Positions 22,801 to 33,649 of a stretch of DNA of 64,000 bases are shown piece after piece. Source of the DNA: Volvariella volvacea V23 (lineage: Eukaryota; Basidiomycota; Agaricomycetes; Agaricales; Pluteaceae); NCBI GenBank assembly GCA_000349905.1, contig KB722742.1:736354-800353 (forward strand), written 5' to 3'. The translations under genes were made by a program, and so were the position numbers. Position 1 is the first letter of the stretch; the number at the start of each line of letters is the position of its first letter. Below the pieces are notes generated by a model. It was not told where the DNA came from and did no database searches. It saw only the letters and a program-made list of their open reading frames with translations.

Positions 22801-24505
22801 TCAAGTCGATGAAAGTAGAATCCATGTCAGGTTTTGGAGGAAATGCGTATCTGCGATCAGTGTCACATACAACTCCAGGCAATTGTAATTGATAATTGGC
22901 TTACTGGCTCCAGAGGGGGTGCATAGAAGCGGCTTCGCGAGCTTCTGTAGTTCCTGCCTCCAGAGAGTTCATCCACCTGTGCTGCTCTCAACGCCGGCGC
23001 CAGGAAACCCGCGACAGCAAGACTTACAAGAGTGCTTGTTTTTGGTAACCTCTTAATTTCAATGTGAATGTAGACGCAGGTTCCATCTCGCCCATTGTCT
23101 GGTCGTGATGCTGGGCGCTGTCGCATTCACCTGAGGTCGGCAAGAAGGTTTGAAGTGCTCACGACTTACCGTTTGTAAATCAAGTCAATTTCGGCAGTTG
23201 AAAGATCTTCAGTACCTTCTACTTCGATTTCTTCGCCATCGCCAACTATTTCTTTCTTAACTTTAGTCTTCTGTTGAGCCATTCTCTTGAATGCAGCTTG
23301 ATAAACCTCTTCGTCTGATTTTCGGCCACTGAAATTGGCACCGGCCAGGGGTTTAAGGCTAACAATGCTAAAGAGCTTGAGAATAGAGTATTTCCTTTCC
23401 CTCAACGCCCTGAAGTGGTAAATTATCAGTATAGTAATTGATATAGCATAGCATCGCAACTTACTTCTCGTCGTCTGTTTCTGCACCTTCATTGAACATG
23501 AGTCTGGGCGCATCCGAATTCTCTGAAGTTTGCAATGGCCGAAAAGCGGAAGGAAGAATGTAGATGTATAACGTGACGATGAGATCACAGCCAATCTTGA
23601 GTTTTTCGGGGCAGTCCGTCATAATTCCATGAACTTCCACCAGGCCTGTACGAGATGTGTTATTTTAGACATAAGACTTACTGCAACTTGAAGCGGATAC
23701 AAACCGAAGTCCAGCAACCTAGCCAACCACAAGCCGATCTCATTTGGCAATCGACCAAATTCTATAGTAGGGTATAAGCAGGACAATTTCCCCTGGCTGG
23801 AGTGTTGTGCTGACCGTAACCTCGGTTATTGTATAGACGAACAATATTGTCCACCCTTTTCTTCTTGGTTGGGGGCTTGATAGGTCGCGGAGCCAGCATC
23901 GTCTTGATGGACAGTTGCCCTCCACTGCTCTTGCCATGATTTGTGGGAGCTGACTTGGTTGTACTGGGCTCTGGATCGTCATCACGTTTGACCTGAATTT
24001 TCTCATTTTGCATCACGTAACCTTTCCCTGAGACCGTGCTCCAGGCATTGTGGACAAGAAGTTCACCAATATAGGAAGGCTCTATAGGTGTTTGGAGAGT
24101 AGTCTGGATTGCACTCTCTGAGGAGCGCCGCCGTTTCTTGGAGTCAGTGTGCAGAGGTTGAGGTGCGGGTGCAGGTGCAGGTGCAGGTGACTCCGAGCGC
24201 GTTGACAGGTGCTCAGATATTGAGCTGACGCTGGAAGCACGAGGTATTTCTGCGAACTCCAGAAGCTCTTGGTCACTTTCCATCTCATAACCTCCTTTGC
24301 CTTCTATCCGCCTCTTCTTTGAACTGGGATGTACAATGGGAGTGTCTTCATCATCGCTATCGGGTAGGAACAAGCTTTCCTTGGGAGGTGTATTGGGCTT
24401 GTCTGGGAGATCATTACGCGTCTGTGCCACGTTCTCTTCACCTCCTTCATCTGAGTCTGCAAAAAATAGGGCCTTAGGGCCCTCAGACATCTCAACGTCG
24501 GACAT
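19827..24505 (-). CDS. RAD5: DNA repair helicase/ubiquitin ligase RAD5
   Basis: RAD5/HLTF acts in error-free bypass of replication-blocking lesions: it polyubiquitinates PCNA and remodels stalled forks. The chosen start, [10 protein letters not shown] at 24505, opens a disordered acidic N-terminus with a short Ala-Pro repeat. The HIRAN domain follows ([19 protein letters not shown] across a splice near 23760). The SNF2 ATPase has GMGKT near 22515 and a DEAH box ([11 protein letters not shown]) near 22000. A C3HC4 RING (CPVC...CLHQW, KDC...CPTC) lies at about 20775-20975, inside the helicase lobes as in RAD5. The C-terminal lobe includes [22 protein letters not shown] and DRVHRIGQ. The stop is at 19827. 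It is cut by many short introns. RING, HIRAN and SNF2 together separate it from RAD16 and other SNF2 proteins. Confidence 0.93.
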
Positions 24506-24663
24506 ACTGGAGGTATATGGGAGATTCGCGTCTGGTTGCAGGTAGGCATTTTGACGCGTCCGACGCGTGAGACAAATATACACAAATACACCCGATCAGA
24601 CCAGATCTTGAGGGTGTCGCTAAGCATACTATACGCTACTTTCCTCATCTTCGCTTTTTTACG
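24506..24663. promoter_or_regulatory. RAD5/CCT7 bidirectional promoter with paired ACGCGT boxes
   Basis: Only 158 bp separate the two start codons. Two ACGCGT hexamers, matching the MluI cell-cycle box, sit at 24554-24559 and 24563-24568, about 50-63 bp before the RAD5 start. In yeasts this box is bound by MBF and drives G1/S expression of replication and repair genes. That it works so here is an inference. Confidence 0.5.
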
Positions 24664-26614
24664 ATGCAGCGCGCTTTGCCTATGGTACTTGTACGCGCAC
24701 ATTCCTTTGGCCAGGCTCTAACCATGTGTGACAGCAACCGACGGTCATCCTCCTGAAAGAGGGCACTGATACATCTCAGGGAAACCCACAACTACTTTCT
24801 AATATCAGCGCATGTCTTGCAATTGCACAAACACTTGCGAGCACACTCGGTCCTAGGGGGATGGACAAACTGATTGTCAACGATCGAGGAGAGGCCCAAA
24901 TTACAAACGACGGCGCGACGATTCTCAAGCTTCTCGATATCGTTCACCCAGCTGCTCGTACCCTAGTCGACATTGCTCGCGCACAAGATGCTGAAGTTGG
25001 TGATGGGACTACTAGTGTTGTCCTTTTGGCTGCGCAATTGCTCAAGGAGGTTCGAACATTGATCGAAGAGGGCGTGAGTCCACATATTATTATGAAAGGC
25101 TTTAGGAAGGCTTCGCAACTGGTGAGTAAGCAGCTCTTGTCACATTGACACAGGCTTAAGCATCTTGCAAGGCCATAGACAAGATAAAAGAGCTGCAAAT
25201 ATCAGTTGACAAGTCTGACCCTGAGTAAGTCCTAATGTCTGTTAATCGTCCTCGCGGCAAGGCTCATCAACAGGAAGGCGTTTCCGCTCACTACTCCTCA
25301 AATGCGCCTCGACATCCATGTCTTCGAAGCTCATCCACTCAGAAAAGCCTTTCTTTGCCAACATGGTCGTTGATGCAGTGGAATGCCTCGATCAGGACGA
25401 TCTCGATGAATCTCTGATCGGAGTCAAGAAAATTGCAGGCGGTGGCATGCAGGATTCACAGCTTATAAAGGGCGTTGCGTTCAAAAAGACCTTTACGTAC
25501 GCTGGTGCTGAGCAACAGCCAAAATTATTCCGCGACCCACTCATTCTATGTTTAAATGTAGAACTTGAGTTGAAAGCGGAGAAGGATAATGCTGAAGTAC
25601 GGGTGGAGGCTGTATCTGACTATCAGGCCATTGTTGACGCTGAATGGGAAATCATCTACCGAAAACTAGAAGCCATTCACAAGACAGGCGCCAAGGTCGT
25701 TCTTAGCAAGCTCCCTATAGGAGACCTGGCAACGCAATGGTTCGCTGACCGAGACATCTTCTGCGCTGGTCGTGTAGCTGCGGGAGATCTTCGACGAGTT
25801 GTTCAAGCTGTTGGTGGCTCTATCCAATCAACGTGTTCGGATATTACCCGGGAACATCTTGGAACCTGTAGCCTCTTTGAAGAAAGGCAGATTGGTGGAG
25901 AACGCTACAATATTTTTGAAGGCTGCCCGAAAGCAAAGACATGCACCCTCATACTTCGTGGAGGGGCTGAACAATTTATTGAAGAGGTCGAACGTAGCTT
26001 GCATGATGCCATTATGGTGGTAAAGCGCGCAGTAAGGAACGGCGATGTCGTTGCCGGTGGTGGCGCAATCGAGGCAAGTAACATGTTCCTTGGAGCAACA
26101 CTCTTGCTAATCAAGTGGCCTGTCGGGATAGATGGAACTTTCGGCCTTCATTCGCGAACAGGCACTCTCTATCGCGGGCAAGCAGCAACTTATCTTGATA
26201 GCATTTGCCAAGGCATTAGAAATCATCCCCCGGCAAATATGTGATAATGCAGGTCTTGATGCCACGGATATACTGAATAAGCTACGCATGAAGCACAGGA
26301 GTGGCGAAAAGTGGTTTGGTGTGGATGTGGATGGGCCTGAGGGAATCAGGGATAACATGGAGGCGTTTGTGTGGGAGCCTAGCCTTGTTAAGATCAACGC
26401 CATTAGCAGTGCTACGGAGGCAGCTTGCCTTATTCTGAGTGTTGATGAGACTGTCAGAAACCCACAAAGCGAAGCTGTAAGTCGAATTTGATTTCTTTTG
26501 ATCTACCTAATTCTGAGCAATCTCCATTGATAGCCCAACCCCGGACCGAAGGCACCACCGGGTGCAGCGCAACGTGCTTTGAGAGGCAGAGGGCGTGGTA
26601 TTCCCCGCCGGTAG
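24664..26614 (+). CDS. CCT7: Chaperonin CCT/TRiC subunit eta
   Basis: This is a subunit of the cytosolic ring chaperonin that folds actin, tubulin and other proteins using ATP. Six exons (24664-24684, 24735-25121, 25172-25224, 25278-26073, 26132-26476, 26534-26614) give 560 residues, the usual size. Family marks are [29 protein letters not shown], the ATP-site [40 protein letters not shown], and a C-terminal GRGRGIPRR tail as in eta subunits. The intron at 26074-26131 has a GC donor; only this reading joins GGGAIE to MELSAFIRE in frame. The first exon is 21 nt and its ATG is inferred; the codons from [10 protein letters not shown] on are certain. Confidence 0.93.
26074..26131 (+). other. GC-AG intron in CCT7
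   Basis: This 58-nt intron has the donor GAG|GCAAGT and the acceptor GATAG, with GCTAATC as a likely branch site. A GT four bases downstream would break the frame, whereas the GC donor keeps it (both flanking exons are in phase 0). The flanking bases match the strong AG|GCAAGT consensus known for this minor class. Confidence 0.8.
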
Positions 26615-26971
26615 AAAGGAAGCAAGTTGAGCGGTCATATCTGTATGCTTTGCTTGGTAGAATCACCTTGTACCACTGCAGCGTCGCAAAATCAATTGCT
26701 CGTTCTCTATCTCGATCCTAACCATCATGACCGAAAAAGGCAAGTCACCGACTGCTTTTGGCATTTGCTCACTTAGCTTCTTAATCGCGCAATTTTGAGC
26801 CCTGAGAGCGACATAGTCCCAGATGGTATCTATACGCCATCCTCTTGTCATCACACTAGACGAGCACAAGGAAGGCGGGCATGGGGCCGATACGTATATA
26901 TAAATCAATGTATATGGCCAATATCTTCAAGTACCGCGTCCAGCGTACCCAACGGGGCATCCCTCTACGCA
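26615..26971. other. Intergenic, tandem genes
   Basis: This 357 bp lies between CCT7 and the transporter on the same strand. It probably holds the CCT7 3' region and the transporter promoter; a TATATATAAA run lies near 26896, about 75 bp before the chosen transporter start. Confidence 0.45.
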
Positions 26972-29408
26972 ATGTCCAAGGTTCTTCCTACCGCGCTTAA
27001 AAAGCCTCTCGAGGACGACCGCTCGTCTGACGAGAAGGACGTGGCAAAGTCCATCGACTCTGCAGACGCCATTCCTCCACTGGCACCAGCAGAAGAGAAG
27101 GCACAGGGAAACCCCTTGTTCAAGGCATTCAGAGGCCAAAAACGGGACCTGGACGCTATTGCTACTCGGCCCTCTGTTTTCGACGACCCCACCACACTAG
27201 AGGCTTATCGACCACCTCCTCAGTATGAGAATGCTCATCGCTTCGACCCACTTGCGCGGTGGACTTGGCGTGAAGAACGGGTATGTGAACTAATGTCCAT
27301 TGCTTGCTTTCCCTTAACTCGTTTACTAATTGCGCTATAGTCTGTCGTCCGCAAGGTTGACTTGCGAATCATGATCTGGGCTTGTATTATGTTTTTCGCT
27401 CTCGACCTCGATCGGGGAAATATCTCCCAAGCAAACAGTGATAACTTTCTTGATGACCTTGGCCTGACGACTAACGACTTCAACTTGGGCAACACACTCT
27501 TCCGTGCTTCATTCCTTTCTGCTGGTGAGTTTTATTGGTTCCTCCCTTCGTTCTCTCTGACGGAATTTTCCATCAGAGCTGCCATCCCAGCTGGTATCAA
27601 AACGGCTGGGACCTGACATTTGGATTCCGACCCAAATGGTTCTATGGAGTGTTGTGTCATTCTCTCAATACTGGTTGACCGGAAGAGCCACATTCCTCGC
27701 TTGCCGGTATATGTGCTGCATTGCCTGCTTGTCATTTCACTGACACGGCCGCAGCTTCTTGCTTGGTTTCCTTCAAGGAGGCTTCATCCCCGATGTCGTG
27801 CTCTACTTGTCCTATTACTATACTTCAACTGAACGTAAGTTTGTCTCTAAGCTTTACCGATGTGCTTGACGCGACGCCATCGAACAGTCCCCATTCGGCT
27901 CGCATTTTTCTGGATCTCTAATTATGTGTCAGATATTGTTAGCGCCTTCCTGGCCACAGGTATCCTCCGAATGAGAGGTGTAAGGGGAGTAGAAGGGTGG
28001 AGATACCTCTTCTTAATCGAAGGTTGCCTGACTCTGCTTATCGGTCTCATTTCCTGGTTCTTGATGCCGCCTGGTCCCACGCAAACAAAAACATGGTTCA
28101 GACCAAAAGGCTGGTTCACTGAACGGTATATATATGCACTCTTATTTTTTCGAGCCTACTAAACTAAGATGGTCTTTGTGGCGCCAGGGAAGAGATTATT
28201 ATGGTTAACCGGTAAACATTCACTCTCGGATTTAAGCTGCGTTTACTAATAGCCTACATAGTGTTCTTCGCGATGACCCTTCCAAATCGGACATGCACAA
28301 TCGACAGGGGCTTTCCATTAAAATGATTTGGGACTCCCTGATTGACTGGAGACTTTGGCCTCTGTACTGCCTCGGAATGGTCCACATGAGTATGCTGATT
28401 AAATTTATCCACACCTCTGTTGTCGACCTGCTTTTCCACAGTGCCCGTCGGACCACCACAAACGTATCTCACACTCTCGCTCCGCAACCTTGGATTCGAC
28501 ACGACAGAGACCAACCTCCTCTCTATTCCTTCCACTATCATTGGAATGGCTATGCTTCTCTTTACCGCTTACCTTAGTGAACTTATTGATAGTCGCTCTG
28601 CGGCTACTGTCATCCTGCAAATATGGGCGTTGCCGCTTCTTGCTGCACTTTACACCTTCGATAGCTCGACATCCCAATGGGTTTATTTCGCTGTGGTCAC
28701 ATTGATTACAGGGTTTCCCTACATCCATCCTATTCAGGTGGCTTGGGCTTCGCGCAACTCCCATAGCGTTCGAACGAGGTGAATATAGCCGTTCTACTTT
28801 GGGTATGGCTGACATCATACTTTTCTATAGAACTGTATCTGCCAGGTAATAAGTTTGGCTCAGAAATACCATCATTCTTACACATGACTATCTCTTTAGC
28901 GTTTACAATATGTTTGTACAGGCCGGTGCAATAGTCTATGTACGCCTTCTAGCGTCGCCTTGCAGTAAAGTCGCTGACCAATGTCGCTATCTTTAGGCCA
29001 ACATCTACCGTGCAGATGACAAGGTAAATACATATACCCTTTCCATTCAATGGGAACTAACGTGACTGATATTCTGGTTTCTACCCGAAATAGCCACTTT
29101 GTATGTCAACTATAACTCCATCTGAGAATGCACTGCTAATTTCGCTTCAGATAAACGGGGCAACAGAGTCTTACTTGGAATTTGCTCCATGAATATCACC
29201 CTCTACTTCTTGACCTGGCTATTCTATCGCACCCTCAACAAGCGACGTGATCGCGTTTGGAATGCAATGACGACAGAGGTTCGGGTCTATCTATGGTTTT
29301 ACAATACATGTAATAACGGATATCGAACCTTATCAGGAACAACACGAATACATCAAGAATACAAAAGACGAAGGAAATGCACGACTTGATTTCCGCTTTG
29401 CATACTAA
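26972..29408 (+). CDS. MFS transporter, anion:cation symporter (DAL5-like) family
   Basis: This plasma-membrane major facilitator is related to fungal carriers of organic anions such as allantoate, pantothenate, biotin or nicotinate. After about 100 polar residues ([16 protein letters not shown]), the first membrane segment reads [29 protein letters not shown], a hallmark of the family. Later hydrophobic exons include [15 protein letters not shown] and [17 protein letters not shown] segments. The last two exons give [12 protein letters not shown], then [16 protein letters not shown] and the stop, the conserved cytoplasmic tail. At least eight introns are present and exon limits in the middle are approximate. 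The substrate cannot be assigned from sequence. An upstream open frame to 26795 exists, but MSKVLP is the more typical start. Confidence 0.82.
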
Positions 29409-29629
29409 AGTTGGAATTATGGCAATTAGACGGCGAATATCCTGTAATGATACCTTACGTATTCATCACAATATTCATGTTACTTTATTATCATTTAACC
29501 CTGTTCAAATTCATGCGTTTGATCCAAGAGCTTGTGGGACACGCGCAGGTGTGTGTGTGGATTTCTAAAAAGCATTACATTACGACTAGAGTGTGTGATA
29601 AGTGTATGCGGTAAAGTGTCATCATGGCT

Positions 29630-31157
29630 CTAAGTCCGCGCGGGCATCCCTCCCTGTTTCTTCAGCTTCATCCTAGCCCTCCTCTCCCCACCGGCGATCC
29701 TATGTAGTCGCTCATCGACATCGAGGAACTTGCCACCAATATCGACAAACTTGAGCGCTGGTCTACCTGGTTTAGTGACGACCTGGACACCTGAACGAGG
29801 TGTCTTAATCGTCGCAGTGTTAGGGACTTTGGGCATCAAAACAGGATCAGCCTTAGCCCGTTCCGCTTGCTGAGCATATTCCTTTGCCCTGGCCTTCGCC
29901 GCTTCCAATGATGTTGGCGTGATGGGAATCTGGAAGCCGGATCAGCCCAGTACAATCAGGCCAGAAATGCATACGCACGGGGTTGCCTTCAGGAACAGAC
30001 TCAAAGTACTGCCGCTCATATCGCAATCGTGCCGAATCACGCTTCTCGGCCTCCTCTAGAGAGTCAGCTTCGTCAGCGTCATAACGTGCCCAATCCCGTT
30101 CGTCAGGTCCCCAAGCTTTCTTCATTTCTTCATTTTGCTTCACGCCAAGCAGTTTCTCCATTCCGGTAACAAAACCGGTTTGAAGTTCCTTGCCCTGTGA
30201 GGTGAGTTAGTGATTGTTCACATAGATCGGACCAGGGGGCTATTCAGATGGGGTTGAAAACAGTATAACCAGTGCTCAGGTGATGTAAGGCACCAAGAGC
30301 GGTCTTACAATTCGCGAATGATGATAAAGTCTCATCCTACGAAATAAATGAATGGTCTACTCACATTCTATAGGGAGCCATCGTATCCAATGCCATTTAG
30401 TCATAGTCGCAAAACAGTAATGGAATAAAATACCTGCAAAGTAGGTGGTCAGTACACAGTCTCAAGTGCATGAAACGGGAGGCATTGCATCAGCATAACA
30501 TTGGGAAAAACGTAACCATGTAGGCGTCTTAAAGACTAATCGTTAAGCCATCATTGGGGATAGACAGCCCACGAAGGGGAGAGAACAACAGAATATACCA
30601 GATACAAACCTTTATCCAAGCAGCCTCCATCCCTTTCAGCCTGAGAATGGCGTCAACGCGCTTCAAACTAAGATGGTACTTCTGTGATAATGCCCTGACA
30701 TTGTTTTTTGCAGGGTTTTTCATGTACTCATGATATATCTGAGAGCGAAGGGCATCGGAAATAGGCGGAGGAGGCTTAAATGAAGGATTCATCGGAAATG
30801 GCTAACAATTTAGTTAGAACACCAAGATCATCAAAACGCGTCAAAAGAGAAAAGAGAGACGAACTCAACTACTTTACCACCGAGCCAGTTACGAGGCTCG
30901 GCCTTTTTGAATTTAGAGCCGATTTCCTTCATGAATTGGTTATACGTTTCCGGCTTGCTTTTTTCCTCTTCAACACTGACAACCGGCTGTGGTTCGGGTG
31001 CAGCGGCCTCAGCAGCCTCAGCCTTCTCAGCCTCGGTCGGTGGTTCAGGAGATAGCTCCGAGTATCTCAAAGACGAAACCGAGATGCTGCGAAATGCGCA
31101 TGTCCGGGATAGCTGCCATGAAGACTGAAGAGTTCGGGACTGGAATAGAGAAAGCAT
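29630..31157 (-). CDS. Mitochondrial small-subunit ribosomal protein mS45 (Bot1p/MRPS35 family)
   Basis: This is a structural protein of the mitochondrial ribosomal small subunit, also described as the Bot1p 'eukaryotic mitochondrial regulator' family (PF12298). The N-terminus (MLSLFQSRTLQSSWQLSR) is rich in Arg and Ser with no acidic residues, as expected of a mitochondrial presequence. The core motif runs NWLGGKVV, then across an intron into PFPMNPSFKPPPPISD and SQKYHLSLKRVDAILRLKGMEAAW. A middle exon (MEKLLGVKQNEEMKKAWG...) and a basic C-terminal exon (GGERRARMKLKKQGG) complete it. There are several introns. Its start is about 150 bp from that of the divergent EFM3-like gene. Symbols differ between species (MRPS35 in yeast), so none is assigned. 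Confidence 0.82.
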
Positions 31158-31311
31158 GGCCAGCGAAAACTTGGTTCAGCAAATTTCGCGTTGGCCCACG
31201 TGATGATGTAACTTAGGGCAGGTCAGGGTCAGCGACGTTGAACTCCGACGAGGAAATTGCCGCTTTGGTCCAGATAAGATGACAAGTTATTTCCTTTGCA
31301 GGGACGATATT
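31158..31311. promoter_or_regulatory. mS45/EFM3-like bidirectional promoter with CACGTG
   Basis: The start codons of two divergent genes are 154 bp apart. A CACGTG E-box sits at 31197-31202, about 40 bp before the mS45 start and 110 bp before the EFM3-like start. Such sites are bound by bHLH proteins (Cbf1-type in yeasts); use here is not shown. Confidence 0.4.
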
Positions 31312-32853
31312 ATGAGCAGTGTTCCGCGATCGCTGTTCGAGCTGCTTGTCGGATACGCAGCATTGTCTCCTCCACTGACATTGTCCTTTCCGCCCGATGT
31401 CACTCCGATACAGGCACACGATTTTATAATAGAACACATTCTATTGAATCACCGCCTTCAGGCGTACCCCCCATCTCGGCAATATCAACGGACTTTTTGG
31501 AAATGGGCCATTCAGAAACTGGAAGAGGTTCTTGAACATGAGGTATGGGAGGTTGCGCGCTAATTTTCGTCCCTGAGTTATCTGTTAGTGCAGGACTTTG
31601 ACATTGACCCAAGGATATTTGACCACTATCTAGAGCTCATGCCATCCTCTGGCCCGTGAGTCATGGTCGCATTTGTGAGGATACGCCTTGACATTTCTAG
31701 TGCGCTTGGTTCGACCAATCCCAATCTAATGACGCAACTATGTCCCAGAGGTCTTCCGTTGGGTGCACCACCGTCGAAATCGTTCATCACGCATTACTGG
31801 ACGGTTGCGGAGGATAGGACCCATGAGCATCAGGGCGTAGACTTGACAACTTATAAGACCACCACGCTACTTGAATCCCGAACGATGATAGAAAGTGGAA
31901 CGACAGGCCTTCGGACTTGGCTAGCTAGTTTAGTCCTTGCGCGACATCTCGTCAATAACCCCGCACTCGTACTAGGTCAGCGAATCCTCGAGCTAGGGTC
32001 CGGCGTTGGCTACTTGGGAATCATTGTCTCAAGTCTTCAAGTCCTCCATGGATCCACCTCTCCCATATGGCTAACGGATGTCAACGACACCGTATTAACC
32101 CGTTGTGACGAAAACATAAAGCTCCAAGGAAGTGTGTTCCTCTTATTAATCTCTCACATTCAGCTTGCTTGACTGTGGTGGAACCAATAGACCTGTCCTC
32201 CGCCCACCCCAACGTCAAAACGCAACACATCGATTGGTCCGCAGCTCTAGACACGGATCAGCTACCATCTCTCCAAAGCCTACTCACCAACGAAATCAAC
32301 GCCGATCTTATACTCGGCGCAGACATCGTGCGTCCCTCATTACTCGCGGCAGAAGTCCCAATCATGCCCACAATCACTGATGAGCATCACGAACAGGTCT
32401 TTGATCCGAGCTTAATTCCTGCCTTGGTCGCTACGTTAGAGTTGGCGTTGTCAGTCAACTCCAACTCCGGTCCTCTAGTGACGTGTTTTCCAGAAGGTCC
32501 CAGTGCCAATGCCACTGATGGTGATGGCGGTGACGGCGACGTTCATGAACACGACCACGCCGCGGCTAGGACGCCGAATATAAATGTGGGGTTGAGCAAG
32601 AAGCGAACCGCTTTAATCGCGTTGACAGTGCGGAATCCCGGGACAATCAGTTCCTTCATACGGCAAGCGGAAGGTGAGGCACTGGATTTATGGGGACAAC
32701 GGATGTTAATGCGTGATTTTTCCAGAACGTCTGAATGTGTCCGAGCTTGATGTGGAACCCCAGGTGGGACCGTACTGGGGGCACGAAGCTGTTGATGGAG
32801 GAGGGCAGGGTGTCAAGCTATTCTCAATCTCAGCCAAAGACTCCTCGATTTAA
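31312..32853 (+). CDS. EFM3/FAM86-like protein-lysine methyltransferase
   Basis: The closest family is the seven-beta-strand methyltransferases EFM3 (yeast) / FAM86A (EEF2KMT), which trimethylate a lysine in translation elongation factor 2. Six exons (31312-31542, 31594-31655, 31749-32131, 32164-32327, 32397-32673, 32726-32853) sum to 414 residues. The FAM86-type N-terminal helical region is followed by FITHYWTVAEDRTHEHQG, motif I ILELGSGVGYLGI, acidic LTDVNDTV, and ILGADIV joined by splicing to FDPSLIPALVATL. The C-terminus reads RTALIALTVRNPGTISSFI. A Gly/Asp/His-rich insert lies near 32500-32570. An in-frame ATG at 31279 could add 11 residues. EF2 as substrate is an inference from family. 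Confidence 0.83.
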
Positions 32854-33649
32854 GCGCGTTATGCCGATGCGGGGGTGCAATTAGCTTGAATTTCACGAGT
32901 GTGGACTACTATTAAACCAATCAGAAAACCCATATGTATGCGTGGCAGTAAGAGTAAGCAAAAGAGACCGGATTAACCACAGCTTGAACGAGGGCAGATA
33001 GAGACACCAGAGGGACTATAATACAACTCTCCACCATCAAGAAAAACTGCCGAGGGGTGACGGCCTGGTGGAGGGGTAATAAGGCTAGGAGAATAAGTCA
33101 AACATTACGTATGTGCATTTTGCAAAATATAAGATTATGTGCTTGCGTTCGAGGGAGGACGAGTTGGAAGTTGGAGACTGGGACTATGTATAGGGCGATG
33201 GATGAGACGGGAAGAGAGCGTGTATGCATGCTGATGCGGATGGCGAGGAACGAGACAGGGGAACGAACGAAACGAAATGAGCACTGAGCAGTGTGACAAA
33301 TGGAGATAGAGATAGAGAGAGCCAACAAGAAAAAAATCCAAAATGAATGCGATGGAGTAGCTGTCTATGGTAATCAAGTCCGAGGTGCCGATGGAGAAAA
33401 CGAGCGTTGTGGAGCGATGCAGATCGTGACATGTCAGTGTGCGATAAACGAAACGAGTGTGTTTGGTCTTTGGAATGGAAAAGGGATGGATGAGCATGGT
33501 CCGTAATTTTCTGTTGTGTGCATGGGAAGTCGAGTGATGGTACAACCTGTGCTGGGTACAACATCGAAGTGAAGATGCTATTTGCTGAGGTTCTCGAAGC
33601 TGTTGCTATTACACAGTCGAGCTGTGCATATACGTGATTCAACGGTCAA
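32854..33649. other. Convergent intergenic spacer
   Basis: This 796 bp lies between two 3' ends. Overlapping frames on both strands here have low-complexity Arg/Ser/His composition and look like noise. A purine-rich GAGATAGAGATAGAGAGA stretch lies near 33303. No RNA gene was recognised. Confidence 0.5.

Noticed and set aside
24160..24190. Short GGTGCA-type tandem repeat
   Set aside because: It encodes the Ala-Pro repeat in the disordered N-terminus of RAD5; ordinary low-complexity coding sequence.
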